DNA of 64,000 bases, taken from positions 3,224,001 to 3,288,000 of the forward strand of contig CBDDKZ010000005.1 in the NCBI GenBank assembly GCA_965230415.1, given 5' to 3'. Of the stretch, positions 55,097 through 64,000 are shown piece by piece. The DNA comes from CBDDKZ01 sp965230415. GTDB taxonomy: Bacteria > Bacteroidota > Bacteroidia > Cytophagales > JAAEPT01. Each line of letters begins with the position of its first letter. The first letter of the stretch is position 1. The translations under genes and the position numbers were made by a program. Under the pieces are notes generated by a model. That model had not been told where the DNA came from and searched no databases. It worked only from the letters and a program-made list of their open reading frames with translations.

Positions 55097-55828
55097 ATGT
55101 TTTTAAAATCAGCTCTTTACGTTTCTAACTTAAAAAATCTTTTTCTGATAGTATTATTGCAAGCTTTCGTATTGTCGGTGGGGACTGTTTTTGCCGATAG
55201 TACTTATGTGTTCAAAGGAAAAGTTAAAAACTACAGTACCAATAATTCTGTAGTTGCACAAATTTGGGTTACTGTGCTGGGCAATGATGAGCATATTGAA
55301 AGCATAAGGTTTGAGACCAAAAATGATGGATCATTCGAGATTCCTGATCTTCGTACAAAAAAAGACTACGTCTTTCAAGTCAGAGCTAAAGGGTATTACG
55401 CTAATATAGATACTATGCGTGCACTTGCTCCTGTTGTTTTTGTATCACTTGAAAGCAATTTTGTTTTAAAGCCATTGAAAAGTGGGAAAGTCGAAATCTT
55501 TCAGGGAGTTACATTCGAAAGTGGTACGGCAGAAATTGCCGAAAATTCTATTTCGGTTATGAATGAACTAATTCATACCATGCAGGTAAATAAATCAATG
55601 AAAGTTGTAATTAATGGTTGTACCGATTGCTCAAGAGCGGATCATATATGTCATTGTCATGTATTGCAGAAGAAAAGAGTAAAAACAGTAATGAAAAATT
55701 TGGAAGAAGCGGGTATACCCCGAAGAAGAATAAAACAAGGCAATTATAATTTGTGTACGAATCTTGTCACCGAAAATCAAGAAGGATTGCACAATAAAAG
55801 ACTTGATTTCATAGTTCTAGCGAAATAG
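55097..55828 (+). CDS. OmpA-like C-terminal domain protein with Cys/His-rich insert
   Basis: The ATG at 55097 is preferred over an upstream TTG at 55091. The 243-residue protein has a signal peptide ending TVFADS, then a carboxypeptidase-regulatory-like beta domain (YVFKGKVKNYSTNNSVVAQI to VFVSLES), then an OmpA-like domain (GVTFESGTAEIAENSISVMN, then MKVVINGCTDC). Where OmpA domains normally have the peptidoglycan-binding D/R stretch, this one has a Cys/His-rich segment (GCTDCSRADHICHCH). Whether it still binds peptidoglycan is doubtful. It ends at a strong terminator. Confidence 0.82.
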   Translation: MFLKSALYVSNLKNLFLIVLLQAFVLSVGTVFADSTYVFKGKVKNYSTNNSVVAQIWVTVLGNDEHIESIRFETKNDGSFEIPDLRTKKDYVFQVRAKGYYANIDTMRALAPVVFVSLESNFVLKPLKSGKVEIFQGVTFESGTAEIAENSISVMNELIHTMQVNKSMKVVINGCTDCSRADHICHCHVLQKKRVKTVMKNLEEAGIPRRRIKQGNYNLCTNLVTENQEGLHNKRLDFIVLAK

Positions 55829-55872
55829 CGTTTAAGGTTAACAAGTTATTCCCTATTTTCTTTTTAGAGCAT

Positions 55873-55905
55873 AGGAGCCCCTTAGTAGGGCTCCTTATTT
55901 TTTTG
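55873..55905 (+). terminator. Terminator after the OmpA-like gene
   Basis: AGGAGCCC and GGGCTCCT form a perfect 8-bp stem with a 7-base loop and a TATTTTTTT tail, 44 bases past the stop. Confidence 0.9.
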
Positions 55906-56209
55906 TAGCAAAGAAATTGTCGTAGTGAATGAAAGTATTAATTGTGCGCACGATCGAAGACTTATTCTTGCCGCTATTGAATTAATTCGATGAAATTTAA
56001 TAGCAGACCTTTGATTGTATACAATTAATTAGATAATTTTCGGCGATTTATTTTTGTGTAGGAATCCGGCAGATGTTAATTCGTTTATATTCAGCTTTTT
56101 ATAAGGGTGTTTATGCTTTCGAACCATTAGTTTTTTTGAAACTTTTATATGTGGGGATACTGCGCAGCAATAAATTAAACTAACTAACATAAAACTAAAA
56201 CTCAACAAA
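55906..56209. other. Gap before the pappalysin-type gene
   Basis: AT-rich and presumed to carry the promoter of the large protease gene. A minus-strand 80-codon frame here is not credible as a gene. Confidence 0.4.
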
Positions 56210-59200
56210 ATGAAATTTTTTAAATTAGCTATTTGCCTGGCTGCGCTAACGACTTTTATGGCTAAAAACAAGTCTTATGCACAAATTGAACCATTATCAT
56301 GTGGGGTTGAAAATAAAAGTTCGGAAGCTTGGGAGCAGGCCTTTAGAGCACATCGGAAGGCCCGAAAAAAAGCGGGCTACAAATTGGAACACCTTGACAT
56401 TCCTGTAGTACATCATGTAATCAGGCTTTCTGACGGGTCGGGTGGTGCCTCCCCCAGTGAAATAGCACAAATGATGGAACGTATTAATGCGGCATTTGAA
56501 GCTATTGATGTTTCTTTTTATGATTACATGAATATTGATTATATCAATGACACGGAACTGTACTTTTTTACACAAAGTGATGAATCAAGAGTAAGGAAGT
56601 TTAATTATGTCGCAGGTGTTATTAATGTTTATTACGCAACTTCTAATCAATATTGTGGTTATGCATATATTCCTTCAACGGTAGTTCAACGGACCAGCGC
56701 TTTTATATTTATGAACGATGGTTGTCTCGATGGAGAAATAGGAACACATGAATTTGGACATGCATTTTCGCTTTACCATACCCATGGGAAAACAAATAAT
56801 GGTACAACAGATGAACTGGTAAATGGTTCCAATTGTGAAACTGCAGGAGACAATGTATGTGACACACCTGCAGACCCGAATCTTGCGGGAGTCGTTGATT
56901 CGGAATGCAATTATACGGGGACTGCAACAGATGCAAATGGTGAATTTTATTCGCCGTTTACCAATAACATAATGGCTTATACAAATGATGTTTGCCGCGA
57001 AGAGTTTACGCCGGGGCAGTATGAGCGTATGGAGTTTAGTTCAAGAAGTAATTACACTTTTGTTACCGGCACTTCTGTGAAATATGTAGATGGAATTCCT
57101 TACAGAATGGGATTTGAGCAACCAAGCTTGGATTGGAATTGGCTCGATATGTCTACAGAAAACGGTGATGTATCAATAGAAGGTGTTATAGGTAATGGCT
57201 CAGGTCCGTTTGCAGGAGCAAATCAGATGGTTTTGGGGTTTGAGGTCGAAAGCACGGTAGATGAAATAAGTGCCGCGGCCTTACATATCGATTTGTCTAA
57301 TGCCGTTGCCGATGTTGTTTGTTCATTCCGGTGGAAAGATTTTAGTGATGTAACCGATGCGCAAGACGGTATTTATGTAGCAGATGATCCGGAAGGTGAT
57401 TTTGTTAAAATATTTAGCTTCAACCCTTCACTTCAACCCGATCAGGAGTGGAAAAAAGAAGAATTAAATTTAACGGAACTAATTACAAATGCTGGATTTG
57501 AGCAAGAAAAAGTAATTATTAAATTCCAACAAATGACTAGCGTAGGAGACCCTGTCGGGGGAATAGCAATTGATGAAATTAATATATTTCAATATGTTAA
57601 TAATTTTCCGTATTCAAGGAATTTTGATACGGAAACCGACAATACGATAGCGTCTGCGGTTTGCCAGAATTACCATCAATTTTCTACATCCGATTGGTTT
57701 AACGCACGCGACGATGACGGGCGTGATTGGTTTGCCGATAGCGATCATTACAAAATAGGTGCTGATCATACCAGTGGAGAAGGTAAATATGTATTTTGTC
57801 AGGCGGCATCTGATTGTGGATCAAAGGTGGCCAGTCTCGAAAGTCCGGTTTTTCATTTACAGGGAATGGACGAGGCAGAGATCGATTTTTGGTATTACAT
57901 GACTGGTGTTGATGTTGGCACAATGAGCCTGGAGGTGAAAGAATTTGGTACAACTAATTGGACAAATCTTTGGACGACGTCAGCGTCTCCGTCACAATTT
58001 TGGCGCCTGGCACGTGTGGATATTACGCCCTATATAGGAAAGGAAGTAGTCTTTCGAATAAATTATATCAACAAAGATGGTTTTGACGGTATAGTTGCCT
58101 TAGACGATATTTATATTGGTTGGCCGCTCATCTGGCAATTACCATATCCCAATATAGACGAACCTGGAATATTTCCTGGTATAGTAGAAAGTGTAAATTA
58201 TGATTACGGTGGCGAAGCAACGGCTTATCATGACAATGAACCACAAAATATTACCGGAGGATCGCGTCTGGAAGGTGTGGATACACGCGCAGGTGATGGC
58301 GGCGAAGTAGTAGATGCTACCAGGGCCGGTGAATATATGGAGTATACCGTGTTTGTGGAAGAAAGCAGGGGCTACGATTTCGATATACGGGTGGCGATGG
58401 CAGATTCATATTCGGGGCAAATTAGATTATCAATGGACGGCGTTCCGCTTACCGGTGTGCTAGATGTACCTCAAACTGGTGGCTACAACAATTTTGTGAC
58501 CATGCGTATTCCGAATGTAAAACTTGAAACAGGACTGCAGGTGATGAGAATAGAAATTGTGGAAGGATATTTTGCAATGGGGCAAATAAGTACACAATTT
58601 GCCTATTCGGAACTCGATTTATTGTTTATGTACAACAACGACTTGATGAGCGTTCCAAATGTACAAGGCATGGGTGATGAACCGGTTATTACCAACCTTT
58701 TTGATGATTACACCTGGACTTCGGTTTTTATTGATGAGCAAAATTCACAAATTACCATGTCGTTTGATCGACCTGTAAAACTATGGGGGGCCCGAACCAC
58801 TTTGGCAAAGTACGACAATGTACCTATGAACTGGACGCTTGAAGTGGCTGATAATGAAAATGGTCCTTTTACTACTGTGTTTAGTAAGGCTGAGATTAAC
58901 GGCCAATATTCTACAACTCACCAGGAAGATTTTGAGGAATTGGTGGAGGGAATGGTAGTACGGATAAGTTATCACCATCCATCAGCAGAACCAACAATTT
59001 ATTTATACGAGATTGATTTGTTGGGAGCGACGATTGATTTTGCTTCTATTCATGTAAATGGGGGTGATGCTACTTTAGTCGAGAATACTACCACTATATT
59101 TACAGGAGCCGGTTACGATGAAAATGGTCGTTTGTGGCCTTTACCAAAAGCAGACCTTGCCTGGTCTACCGAAGATCCTGATGTAGCTACAGCAAGCGCC

Positions 59201-60442
59201 TATTCTCCCGGAAGTGTGTATGCCGCAAATATAGGACGTACAAAACTATATTTGTCGTATCAGGGGATGGAAGAGTATGTAAATATTACGATAATTGACG
59301 ATGGGATTTGCTACGAATACCACGATAATTTCTACTACCGGGTTCAAAACTCACTCAATAATTTAAGATTTGAGTTCCGTTCTTATGTAGAATCTGAAGA
59401 CGTAACATTGTTTTATTCAATAAACGGGGCTCCTTATGAAAGCATGACTTTAGATCCTGGTTATTTATTCACAGGAGAATTAGCAGATTTGTCTGAAGAC
59501 GACGAGATCGATTATTATTTTGTGTATGACCTTAACGGAATAAGTGTTGCAACGTTAATTGACTACTATTTGTTTGGGGCAGGTTGTGAATTTCCTCCAG
59601 CAGCTAATTGCGATATAGATGTTGAAGATTATACCGTTACCACGGAAGAAGATGAAAGCAATCTTTTGCTACAATTTACTTCCAAAATCCATTCGTCCTA
59701 TGTAACCATTCACTATTCAGTGAACGGTGAAGCTCAGCAAAACTATTTCATGGCAAACAATGCAGGTGTTTATGAATGGACTATCGGTGGATTAAATGAT
59801 AATGATATTGTAAGTTACTATTTTAACTATCAGGATAATCCACAATCGCAGTCCGGAGGATACGCTTATGAATTTGGCGTTGGCTGTGTAGAACCGGATG
59901 AGGCTTGTGTAACAACGGCAGAAGACTTTAGTTTTAGTACTCAGGAGTTATTGAATCAGCTTCAGTTTAACTTTGAATCGTTTGTGAATTCCACTTTCGT
60001 TACAATTCATTACAGTATTAATGGTGAAGGTCAATTAAACTATTTCATGAACAGTGTAAACGGAACATATGCCTGGGATATTATCGGCTTAAATGAAGGC
60101 GATGTTATAAATTTCTATTTCATATTTGAGGATAACCCGCAGACCCAGACCAGCTGGTACAGCTACACTTTTGGATCTTCGTGTGAAAATGCTAATGTGA
60201 AATTTGTTAAAGAAACGGAAGTTGAAGAAGTACTTGAGTTTAGTGTCTGGCCAAACCCCGCCAACGATGCCTTATATATGCAAGGTGTTGAAGATGGCAG
60301 CACTGTTATCGTCAGCGATTACATGTCGGTTCCGCTTTTAGAAGTTCGGGTAGCAAATAGCTTTATTGATGTAAGTAACCTGGTTCCAGGTATGTATCTG
60401 ATTACTTCTGAGGGCAGAACGGTTAAGTTTTATAAGAACTAA
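56210..60442 (+). CDS. Pappalysin-type (M43) metalloprotease with CBM modules and T9SS sorting domain
   Basis: The 1410-residue secreted protein has a signal peptide ending KSYAQ. The M43-like protease has GTHEFGHAFSLYHTH (His180, Glu181, His184, His190) followed by disulfide-rich CETAGDNVCDTPADP and a Met-turn NNIMAYTND. Then come two MAM/jelly-roll-like stretches, a CBM6-like module (RAGEYMEYTVFVEESRGYDF), a discoidin-like segment, a Big-2-like segment (DLAWSTEDPDVATASAYS) and three repeats of about 92 residues from 59308 to 60187. These carry VTIHYSINGEGQLNYFM and resemble CBM56 (beta-1,3-glucan-binding) modules. It ends in a T9SS sorting domain (WPNPANDALYMQ). A multidomain surface enzyme that binds glycans. 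Confidence 0.88.
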   Translation: MKFFKLAICLAALTTFMAKNKSYAQIEPLSCGVENKSSEAWEQAFRAHRKARKKAGYKLEHLDIPVVHHVIRLSDGSGGASPSEIAQMMERINAAFEAIDVSFYDYMNIDYINDTELYFFTQSDESRVRKFNYVAGVINVYYATSNQYCGYAYIPSTVVQRTSAFIFMNDGCLDGEIGTHEFGHAFSLYHTHGKTNNGTTDELVNGSNCETAGDNVCDTPADPNLAGVVDSECNYTGTATDANGEFYSPFTNNIMAYTNDVCREEFTPGQYERMEFSSRSNYTFVTGTSVKYVDGIPYRMGFEQPSLDWNWLDMSTENGDVSIEGVIGNGSGPFAGANQMVLGFEVESTVDEISAAALHIDLSNAVADVVCSFRWKDFSDVTDAQDGIYVADDPEGDFVKIFSFNPSLQPDQEWKKEELNLTELITNAGFEQEKVIIKFQQMTSVGDPVGGIAIDEINIFQYVNNFPYSRNFDTETDNTIASAVCQNYHQFSTSDWFNARDDDGRDWFADSDHYKIGADHTSGEGKYVFCQAASDCGSKVASLESPVFHLQGMDEAEIDFWYYMTGVDVGTMSLEVKEFGTTNWTNLWTTSASPSQFWRLARVDITPYIGKEVVFRINYINKDGFDGIVALDDIYIGWPLIWQLPYPNIDEPGIFPGIVESVNYDYGGEATAYHDNEPQNITGGSRLEGVDTRAGDGGEVVDATRAGEYMEYTVFVEESRGYDFDIRVAMADSYSGQIRLSMDGVPLTGVLDVPQTGGYNNFVTMRIPNVKLETGLQVMRIEIVEGYFAMGQISTQFAYSELDLLFMYNNDLMSVPNVQGMGDEPVITNLFDDYTWTSVFIDEQNSQITMSFDRPVKLWGARTTLAKYDNVPMNWTLEVADNENGPFTTVFSKAEINGQYSTTHQEDFEELVEGMVVRISYHHPSAEPTIYLYEIDLLGATIDFASIHVNGGDATLVENTTTIFTGAGYDENGRLWPLPKADLAWSTEDPDVATASAYSPGSVYAANIGRTKLYLSYQGMEEYVNITIIDDGICYEYHDNFYYRVQNSLNNLRFEFRSYVESEDVTLFYSINGAPYESMTLDPGYLFTGELADLSEDDEIDYYFVYDLNGISVATLIDYYLFGAGCEFPPAANCDIDVEDYTVTTEEDESNLLLQFTSKIHSSYVTIHYSVNGEAQQNYFMANNAGVYEWTIGGLNDNDIVSYYFNYQDNPQSQSGGYAYEFGVGCVEPDEACVTTAEDFSFSTQELLNQLQFNFESFVNSTFVTIHYSINGEGQLNYFMNSVNGTYAWDIIGLNEGDVINFYFIFEDNPQTQTSWYSYTFGSSCENANVKFVKETEVEEVLEFSVWPNPANDALYMQGVEDGSTVIVSDYMSVPLLEVRVANSFIDVSNLVPGMYLITSEGRTVKFYKN

Positions 60443-60466
60443 CAGTTTGTCTTAAATATACAAGGT

Positions 60467-60496
60467 ACAAGGCGGGCCAAAGCCCGTCTTGTTTTT
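60467..60496 (+). terminator. Terminator after the pappalysin-type gene
   Basis: ACAAGGCGGGC (60467-60477) pairs with GCCCGTCTTGT (60482-60492) with one wobble around CAAA, followed by TTTT. Confidence 0.85.
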
Positions 60497-60637
60497 AAAT
60501 CGCCTTTCAAGTGATTGAAGGTGGAATTTGCTGGGCGGAGTAATCAGTTCTTACTCCTTTTATTAGTAAGCAGAGCATGGTTGAGAAATAAATAGACCCT
60601 AATAGCTTACTTAAGAAACGGTAAAATATTTGATGTG

Positions 60638-60787
60638 TCAGAGCTTAGAAGCAGTAAGGTGTGCATCATCGGGGACGATCAATTCATAATTGAGCATGAA
60701 AATTCCAAAGACGCCTGTTAAAAACATGCTTAGATAGAGTATACCAGCTACATGTGCTGTTTTTTTATTGCATTCATTGGTTCGGAA
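60638..60787 (-). pseudogene. N-terminal remnant of a DUF4386-family membrane protein
   Basis: The minus-strand frame reads NKKTAHVAGILYLSMFLTGV, then FMLNYELIVPDDAHLTASKL and a TGA at 60638. DUF4386 proteins start with KKTARIAGLLYL..LTGIF and then LIVWDDASAT, so this is their first 45 or so residues. No ATG precedes the block in frame, and nothing recognisable follows the stop. The remainder of the gap 60497-60978 shows nothing else. Confidence 0.5.
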
Positions 60788-60978
60788 TTTTTCAATGAGA
60801 CCTTGTAAGTGGCTATAAGTTACAGGGATCTGGTGAATAGTCGAGTGTGCATATAAATTCGAAAGTAAACTTTTTGTGAAAAGACTTCATTGCTTACAAT
60901 ATTTTTAGGATATTTCTGTTTGCACTTAAGATACATTTATCTTTTAGAACCAAATTATTAGAACCAAATTAATCAATC

Positions 60979-63321
60979 ATGAAGTATTTAGGAGGACTAT
61001 TAACTGGTCTCATCCTTTTAGGAATTAATCTAAAAATCAACGCTCAAAATAAATATACCATTAGTGGTTATGTACGAGAACAGGGAAGTGGTGAATTGTT
61101 ACCGGGTGTTTCGATTTATGTACCAGACCTTGGAGCCGGCGTATTTAGCAACGCTTACGGTTTTTATTCACTAACACTTGATAGCGGAACTTACGTTGTG
61201 AAGTTTTCTATGATAGGATATAATACGTATGGCGATACCATAAATTTAAGTAAGAATATTGAAAAGACCGTTGAGCTGAGTCCTTCAAACATCAATCTTG
61301 AGAAGGTTGTTATTAGCGTTGAAGAGGCGGAGAGTGAAAAATCTCAGATGAGTACGATAGACATACCTATATCAAACATTGAAGATATTCCTGCTTTTAT
61401 GGGGGAAAAAGACGTGTTGAAAGTTATTCAATTAATGCCTGGTGTGCAATCAGGGTCAGAAGGAAGTACCGGATTTTATGTTCGTGGTGGCGGTCCCGAT
61501 CAAAATCTCATCATATTAGACGAAGCACCAGTTTACAATGCGAACCATTTATTTGGTTTTTTCTCCGTATTTAATGGCGATGCCATCAAATCTGTGGAGT
61601 TGTATAAAGGAGGCTTTCCGGCAAGATTTGGAGGCCGTTTGTCTTCCGTTGTTAAGCTGGACATGAAAAATGGAAATAAGGAAAAAATACATGGTAAAGC
61701 ATCTATTGGACTTATTTCTTCGTCTCTGATGGTTGAAGGTCCGCTCAAGAAGAAAAAGACTTCTTTCTTAATTAGTGGGAGAAGAACTTATATAGATGTG
61801 CTGACAACTCCTTTCGTGTTGGCTGCGACTGCGGGTGAAGCTATTGGTGGATATTACTTTTATGACCTGAACACCAAATTGAACCACGAATTTGACGATA
61901 AAAATAAACTTTACTTAAGTGGTTATTTTGGGAGAGATAATTTCTATGCGCGTTCAAATTATAGTGAGTTTAGGCTTCGGTCTTCATTGGGATGGGGAAA
62001 TTATACGGCTACCACCAGATGGAATCATCAGGTCAATGAAAAAATGTTTTCCAACTTATCGCTGATAACGAGCAGGTTCCGGTTTCGGATTAAGTTGGAC
62101 GAGCGCAGTCCGGATTATGATTTTCAATTATCCATTTCATCAAGCATTAGAGATATTGGCTTAAAATATGACTTTGATTATTACCCACATCCGTCTCATT
62201 CCATTAAATATGGTATTGCTACAACTAACCACTTATTTGTACCAAGTGCCTGGGCACTAAGGGGCGATTTTGAGCGCGATCAGGAAAGTGTTGTGAAATA
62301 CAATACAATGGAAAGTGGGGTTTATATAGAAGATGATATGCGTCTTTTTGAGCGATTAAAAGTGAATGCAGGATTTCGTTTGAGTCACTTCCTGCACAAA
62401 GAGGTTAACGTATTGAGGCCTGAACCCAGATTGTCTATGGCTTATCAGTTAAAGCCTGATTTTTCAATGAAAGGAGCTTATAGCACTATGAATCAGTATA
62501 TACACCTTTTATCTAATTCAGGAATAGGTTTGCCAACGGATTTATGGGTTTCTTCAACAGATAACGTGAAGCCGCAATCATCGCAGCAAGTGGCCTTAGG
62601 TGTAGCCAAGGACTTCAAGTCTACAGGATTACTTTTAACGGTTGAAGGCTACTACAAAGACTCAAAAGATGTAATTGCTTATAAAGAAGGAGCAAGTTTC
62701 TTAATTCTGGACGATCCGGAATCAGGTTCCGAGATCTCCTGGGAAGATAACGTAACATCGGGAAGATCCTGGTCACAAGGAATTGAAATTTTGTTGCAAA
62801 AAAAATCGGGTAACCTTTCCGGTTGGTTGGGTTATACATTATCTCGTACTTACTTTAATTTCGACGAATTAAACAACGGCAAAACCTTTCTGGCCAGGTA
62901 TGATCGTACGCACGATGTTTCACTTGTGCTCATCTATAAGTTTAATGAGCGTGTGACCTTGTCCGGTACATGGGTATATGGTACAGGAAATAATTTCACG
63001 ATGCCGATTGGGACTTACCGTGCATATGGTTCCGAATTGGGAGCAAATTTAGGTTCCGGCCAGGTGCTATATGACTTTGGAGGTAAGAATAATTTCCGTG
63101 CAGAGGCTTATCATCGCATGGATATCGGTGTGCAATTTAGCAAAGAGAAAAAAAGAGGCGTGCGTACCTGGGAAATTGCATTTTATAACTTATACAATCG
63201 AAGGAATCCGTTTTACTATTATATAGGTTATGGTAGACAGGATTATTGGTCTCAAAAGGCCTTGTATCGCGTAAGCATGTTCCCAATTTTGCCTTCATTT
63301 AAATATACCTTCAAATTTTAA
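60979..63321 (+). CDS. TonB-dependent receptor with carboxypeptidase-like domain
   Basis: The 780-residue outer-membrane receptor has a signal peptide ending KINAQ, a carboxypeptidase-regulatory-like domain (YTISGYVREQGSGELLPGVS), then a plug domain (IPAFMGEKDVLKVIQLMPGV, GFYVRGGGPDQNLIILDEAP) and a 22-strand barrel ending in LPSFKYTFKF with the terminal Phe. It is not of the SusC class, which would be longer and have a SusD partner. Downstream, after 12 bases, is a DUF4249 lipoprotein, the standard partner for this receptor class. The imported substrate is unknown. Confidence 0.93.
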   Translation: MKYLGGLLTGLILLGINLKINAQNKYTISGYVREQGSGELLPGVSIYVPDLGAGVFSNAYGFYSLTLDSGTYVVKFSMIGYNTYGDTINLSKNIEKTVELSPSNINLEKVVISVEEAESEKSQMSTIDIPISNIEDIPAFMGEKDVLKVIQLMPGVQSGSEGSTGFYVRGGGPDQNLIILDEAPVYNANHLFGFFSVFNGDAIKSVELYKGGFPARFGGRLSSVVKLDMKNGNKEKIHGKASIGLISSSLMVEGPLKKKKTSFLISGRRTYIDVLTTPFVLAATAGEAIGGYYFYDLNTKLNHEFDDKNKLYLSGYFGRDNFYARSNYSEFRLRSSLGWGNYTATTRWNHQVNEKMFSNLSLITSRFRFRIKLDERSPDYDFQLSISSSIRDIGLKYDFDYYPHPSHSIKYGIATTNHLFVPSAWALRGDFERDQESVVKYNTMESGVYIEDDMRLFERLKVNAGFRLSHFLHKEVNVLRPEPRLSMAYQLKPDFSMKGAYSTMNQYIHLLSNSGIGLPTDLWVSSTDNVKPQSSQQVALGVAKDFKSTGLLLTVEGYYKDSKDVIAYKEGASFLILDDPESGSEISWEDNVTSGRSWSQGIEILLQKKSGNLSGWLGYTLSRTYFNFDELNNGKTFLARYDRTHDVSLVLIYKFNERVTLSGTWVYGTGNNFTMPIGTYRAYGSELGANLGSGQVLYDFGGKNNFRAEAYHRMDIGVQFSKEKKRGVRTWEIAFYNLYNRRNPFYYYIGYGRQDYWSQKALYRVSMFPILPSFKYTFKF

Positions 63322-63333
63322 TAGTACTGAGAT

Positions 63334-64000
63334 ATGAAAATTAGATTAATAACAATTATATGCTCGTTACTGGTAGTAGGATACATGAGCTCTTGTATTG
63401 AGCAAGTGGATTCAGGTCTTTTGAATGCACAAGGGGGGAAGTTGGCGGTGAGCTCACTTATATCCCCGCAAAGTCCATTTATAGAAGTCGAAATATACAG
63501 AACTAAGTCGAGTCTGGATGAGGATGAGTACACGCATGATGAAGTGGAGGATGCACAGGTTTTGATCATTCATGGTAATGACGAGATGATCGTTCCATTT
63601 GATGCGTCTCTAAGAAAATACGTTTTAAGTAGTGAAGACTTTCCTATTGAAGAGGGGGAAACTTACCACCTGAAAGTCAATCATGGATCGGATGAAGTGA
63701 AGGCCCATTGCACAGTGCCTACACACTATGTAGATAATGTGGATTTTGATCTTGTGGACCGTGGGGAAGAAGTTGGTATATTTCTTAATTGGACAGCGGG
63801 TCCAAATTCTGTTAATTATTACCGCATAGATTTTGAAATGTCTTTTGAAGACATCTATGGGGGGTGGGAAATTTATGGATCAAATGTTTTCAAATCAGGA
63901 GGTGAGGGTCAGGAAATATTCGGTAGCGATTCTTATTACTTATATGATGAAGATCTAAACGATTTAACTATAAACTATGATATTTTTACCTATGACGAAA
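63334..64000 (+). CDS. DUF4249-family lipoprotein (3' partial)
   Basis: The frame runs off the window end after 222 codons. It begins with a lipoprotein signal ending MSSC (Cys21). The mature part opens LAVSSLISPQSPFIEVEIYR, then EDAQVLIIHGNDEMIVPF and FPIEEGETYHLKVNH, followed by a fibronectin-like strand set (VGIFLNWTAGPNSVNYYRID). This is the standard DUF4249 layout. It is coupled to the TonB-dependent receptor upstream (gap of 12 bases), and probably caps it or delivers substrate at the outer membrane. Confidence 0.88.
   Translation, partial: MKIRLITIICSLLVVGYMSSCIEQVDSGLLNAQGGKLAVSSLISPQSPFIEVEIYRTKSSLDEDEYTHDEVEDAQVLIIHGNDEMIVPFDASLRKYVLSSEDFPIEEGETYHLKVNHGSDEVKAHCTVPTHYVDNVDFDLVDRGEEVGIFLNWTAGPNSVNYYRIDFEMSFEDIYGGWEIYGSNVFKSGGEGQEIFGSDSYYLYDEDLNDLTINYDIFTYDE

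Noticed and set aside
56029..56271. 80-codon minus-strand ORF
   Set aside because: It overlaps the promoter and start of the large protease gene and has no recognisable motif.
60979..64000. Polysaccharide utilisation locus (SusCD)
   Set aside because: The receiver is a short TonB receptor with a DUF4249 partner and no SusD; no glycoside hydrolases are nearby.

Overview
The window comes from a member of the Bacteroidota. Several lines point there: four proteins end in, or are linked to, type IX secretion (T9SS) type A sorting domains; there is a TonB-dependent receptor followed by a DUF4249 lipoprotein; the proximal promoter of rplU matches the Bacteroidota form TTTG-N19-TAnnTTTG; hybrid histidine kinases are fused to AraC-type DNA-binding domains; and the class I ribonucleotide reductase is of the eukaryote-like type. 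The sequence is AT-rich and rich in secreted lipoproteins, as in free-living marine Cytophagia or Flavobacteriia, but the order cannot be fixed from sequence alone.

Layout. 0-6 kb: the 3' part of a T9SS-exported tyrosinase, then nrdB-nrdA (minus strand), a 460-base gap with DnaA boxes, and rplU-rpmA. 6-12 kb: two paralogous lipoproteins that recall the Vps62/NPP1 superfamily (6.2 and 10.8 kb), enclosing a DUF1566/T9SS pair and a decayed stretch with a chemoreceptor remnant. 11.8-20.6 kb: three tandem paralogous membrane hybrid kinases (sensor-REC-AraC), the third catalytically dead by sequence, divergent from a LytS/LytTR two-component pair whose 3' end is interrupted by an IS1380-family element (20.6-21.9 kb).

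22-32.7 kb is the most unusual part. It is an accessory island of lipoproteins: four metzincin-type proteases of the M57 (HEIGH) kind with DUF5648-like C-termini, two PLAT-like lipoproteins and one unknown lipoprotein. The four proteases share a 38-nt tandem-repeat upstream element. One 2.1-kb unit is duplicated in tandem, and each copy carries the fossil of an older lipoprotein leader. Paralogues have nearly identical 5' ends and diverged middles. The genes look like a co-regulated, diversifying set of surface proteases. Nearby sensor systems may control them, but that is inference.

32.9-46.9 kb is mostly housekeeping: rhomboid protease, polyprenyl synthase and RNase R in one overlapping operon, a fused peptide ABC ATPase, a choice-of-anchor-B/PKD T9SS protein, pyrophosphatase, a sterol-desaturase-type hydroxylase, and a frameshifted MDR dehydrogenase. 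47.1-48.9 kb holds three REC-only response regulators. 48.9-54 kb is an envelope ABC operon (LolA-like protein, two FtsX permeases, ATPase, outer-membrane barrel). 55-64 kb holds an OmpA-like protein, a 1410-residue pappalysin-type protease with carbohydrate-binding modules, and the TonB receptor/DUF4249 pair, which runs off the end. No tRNA, rRNA or CRISPR array was seen.
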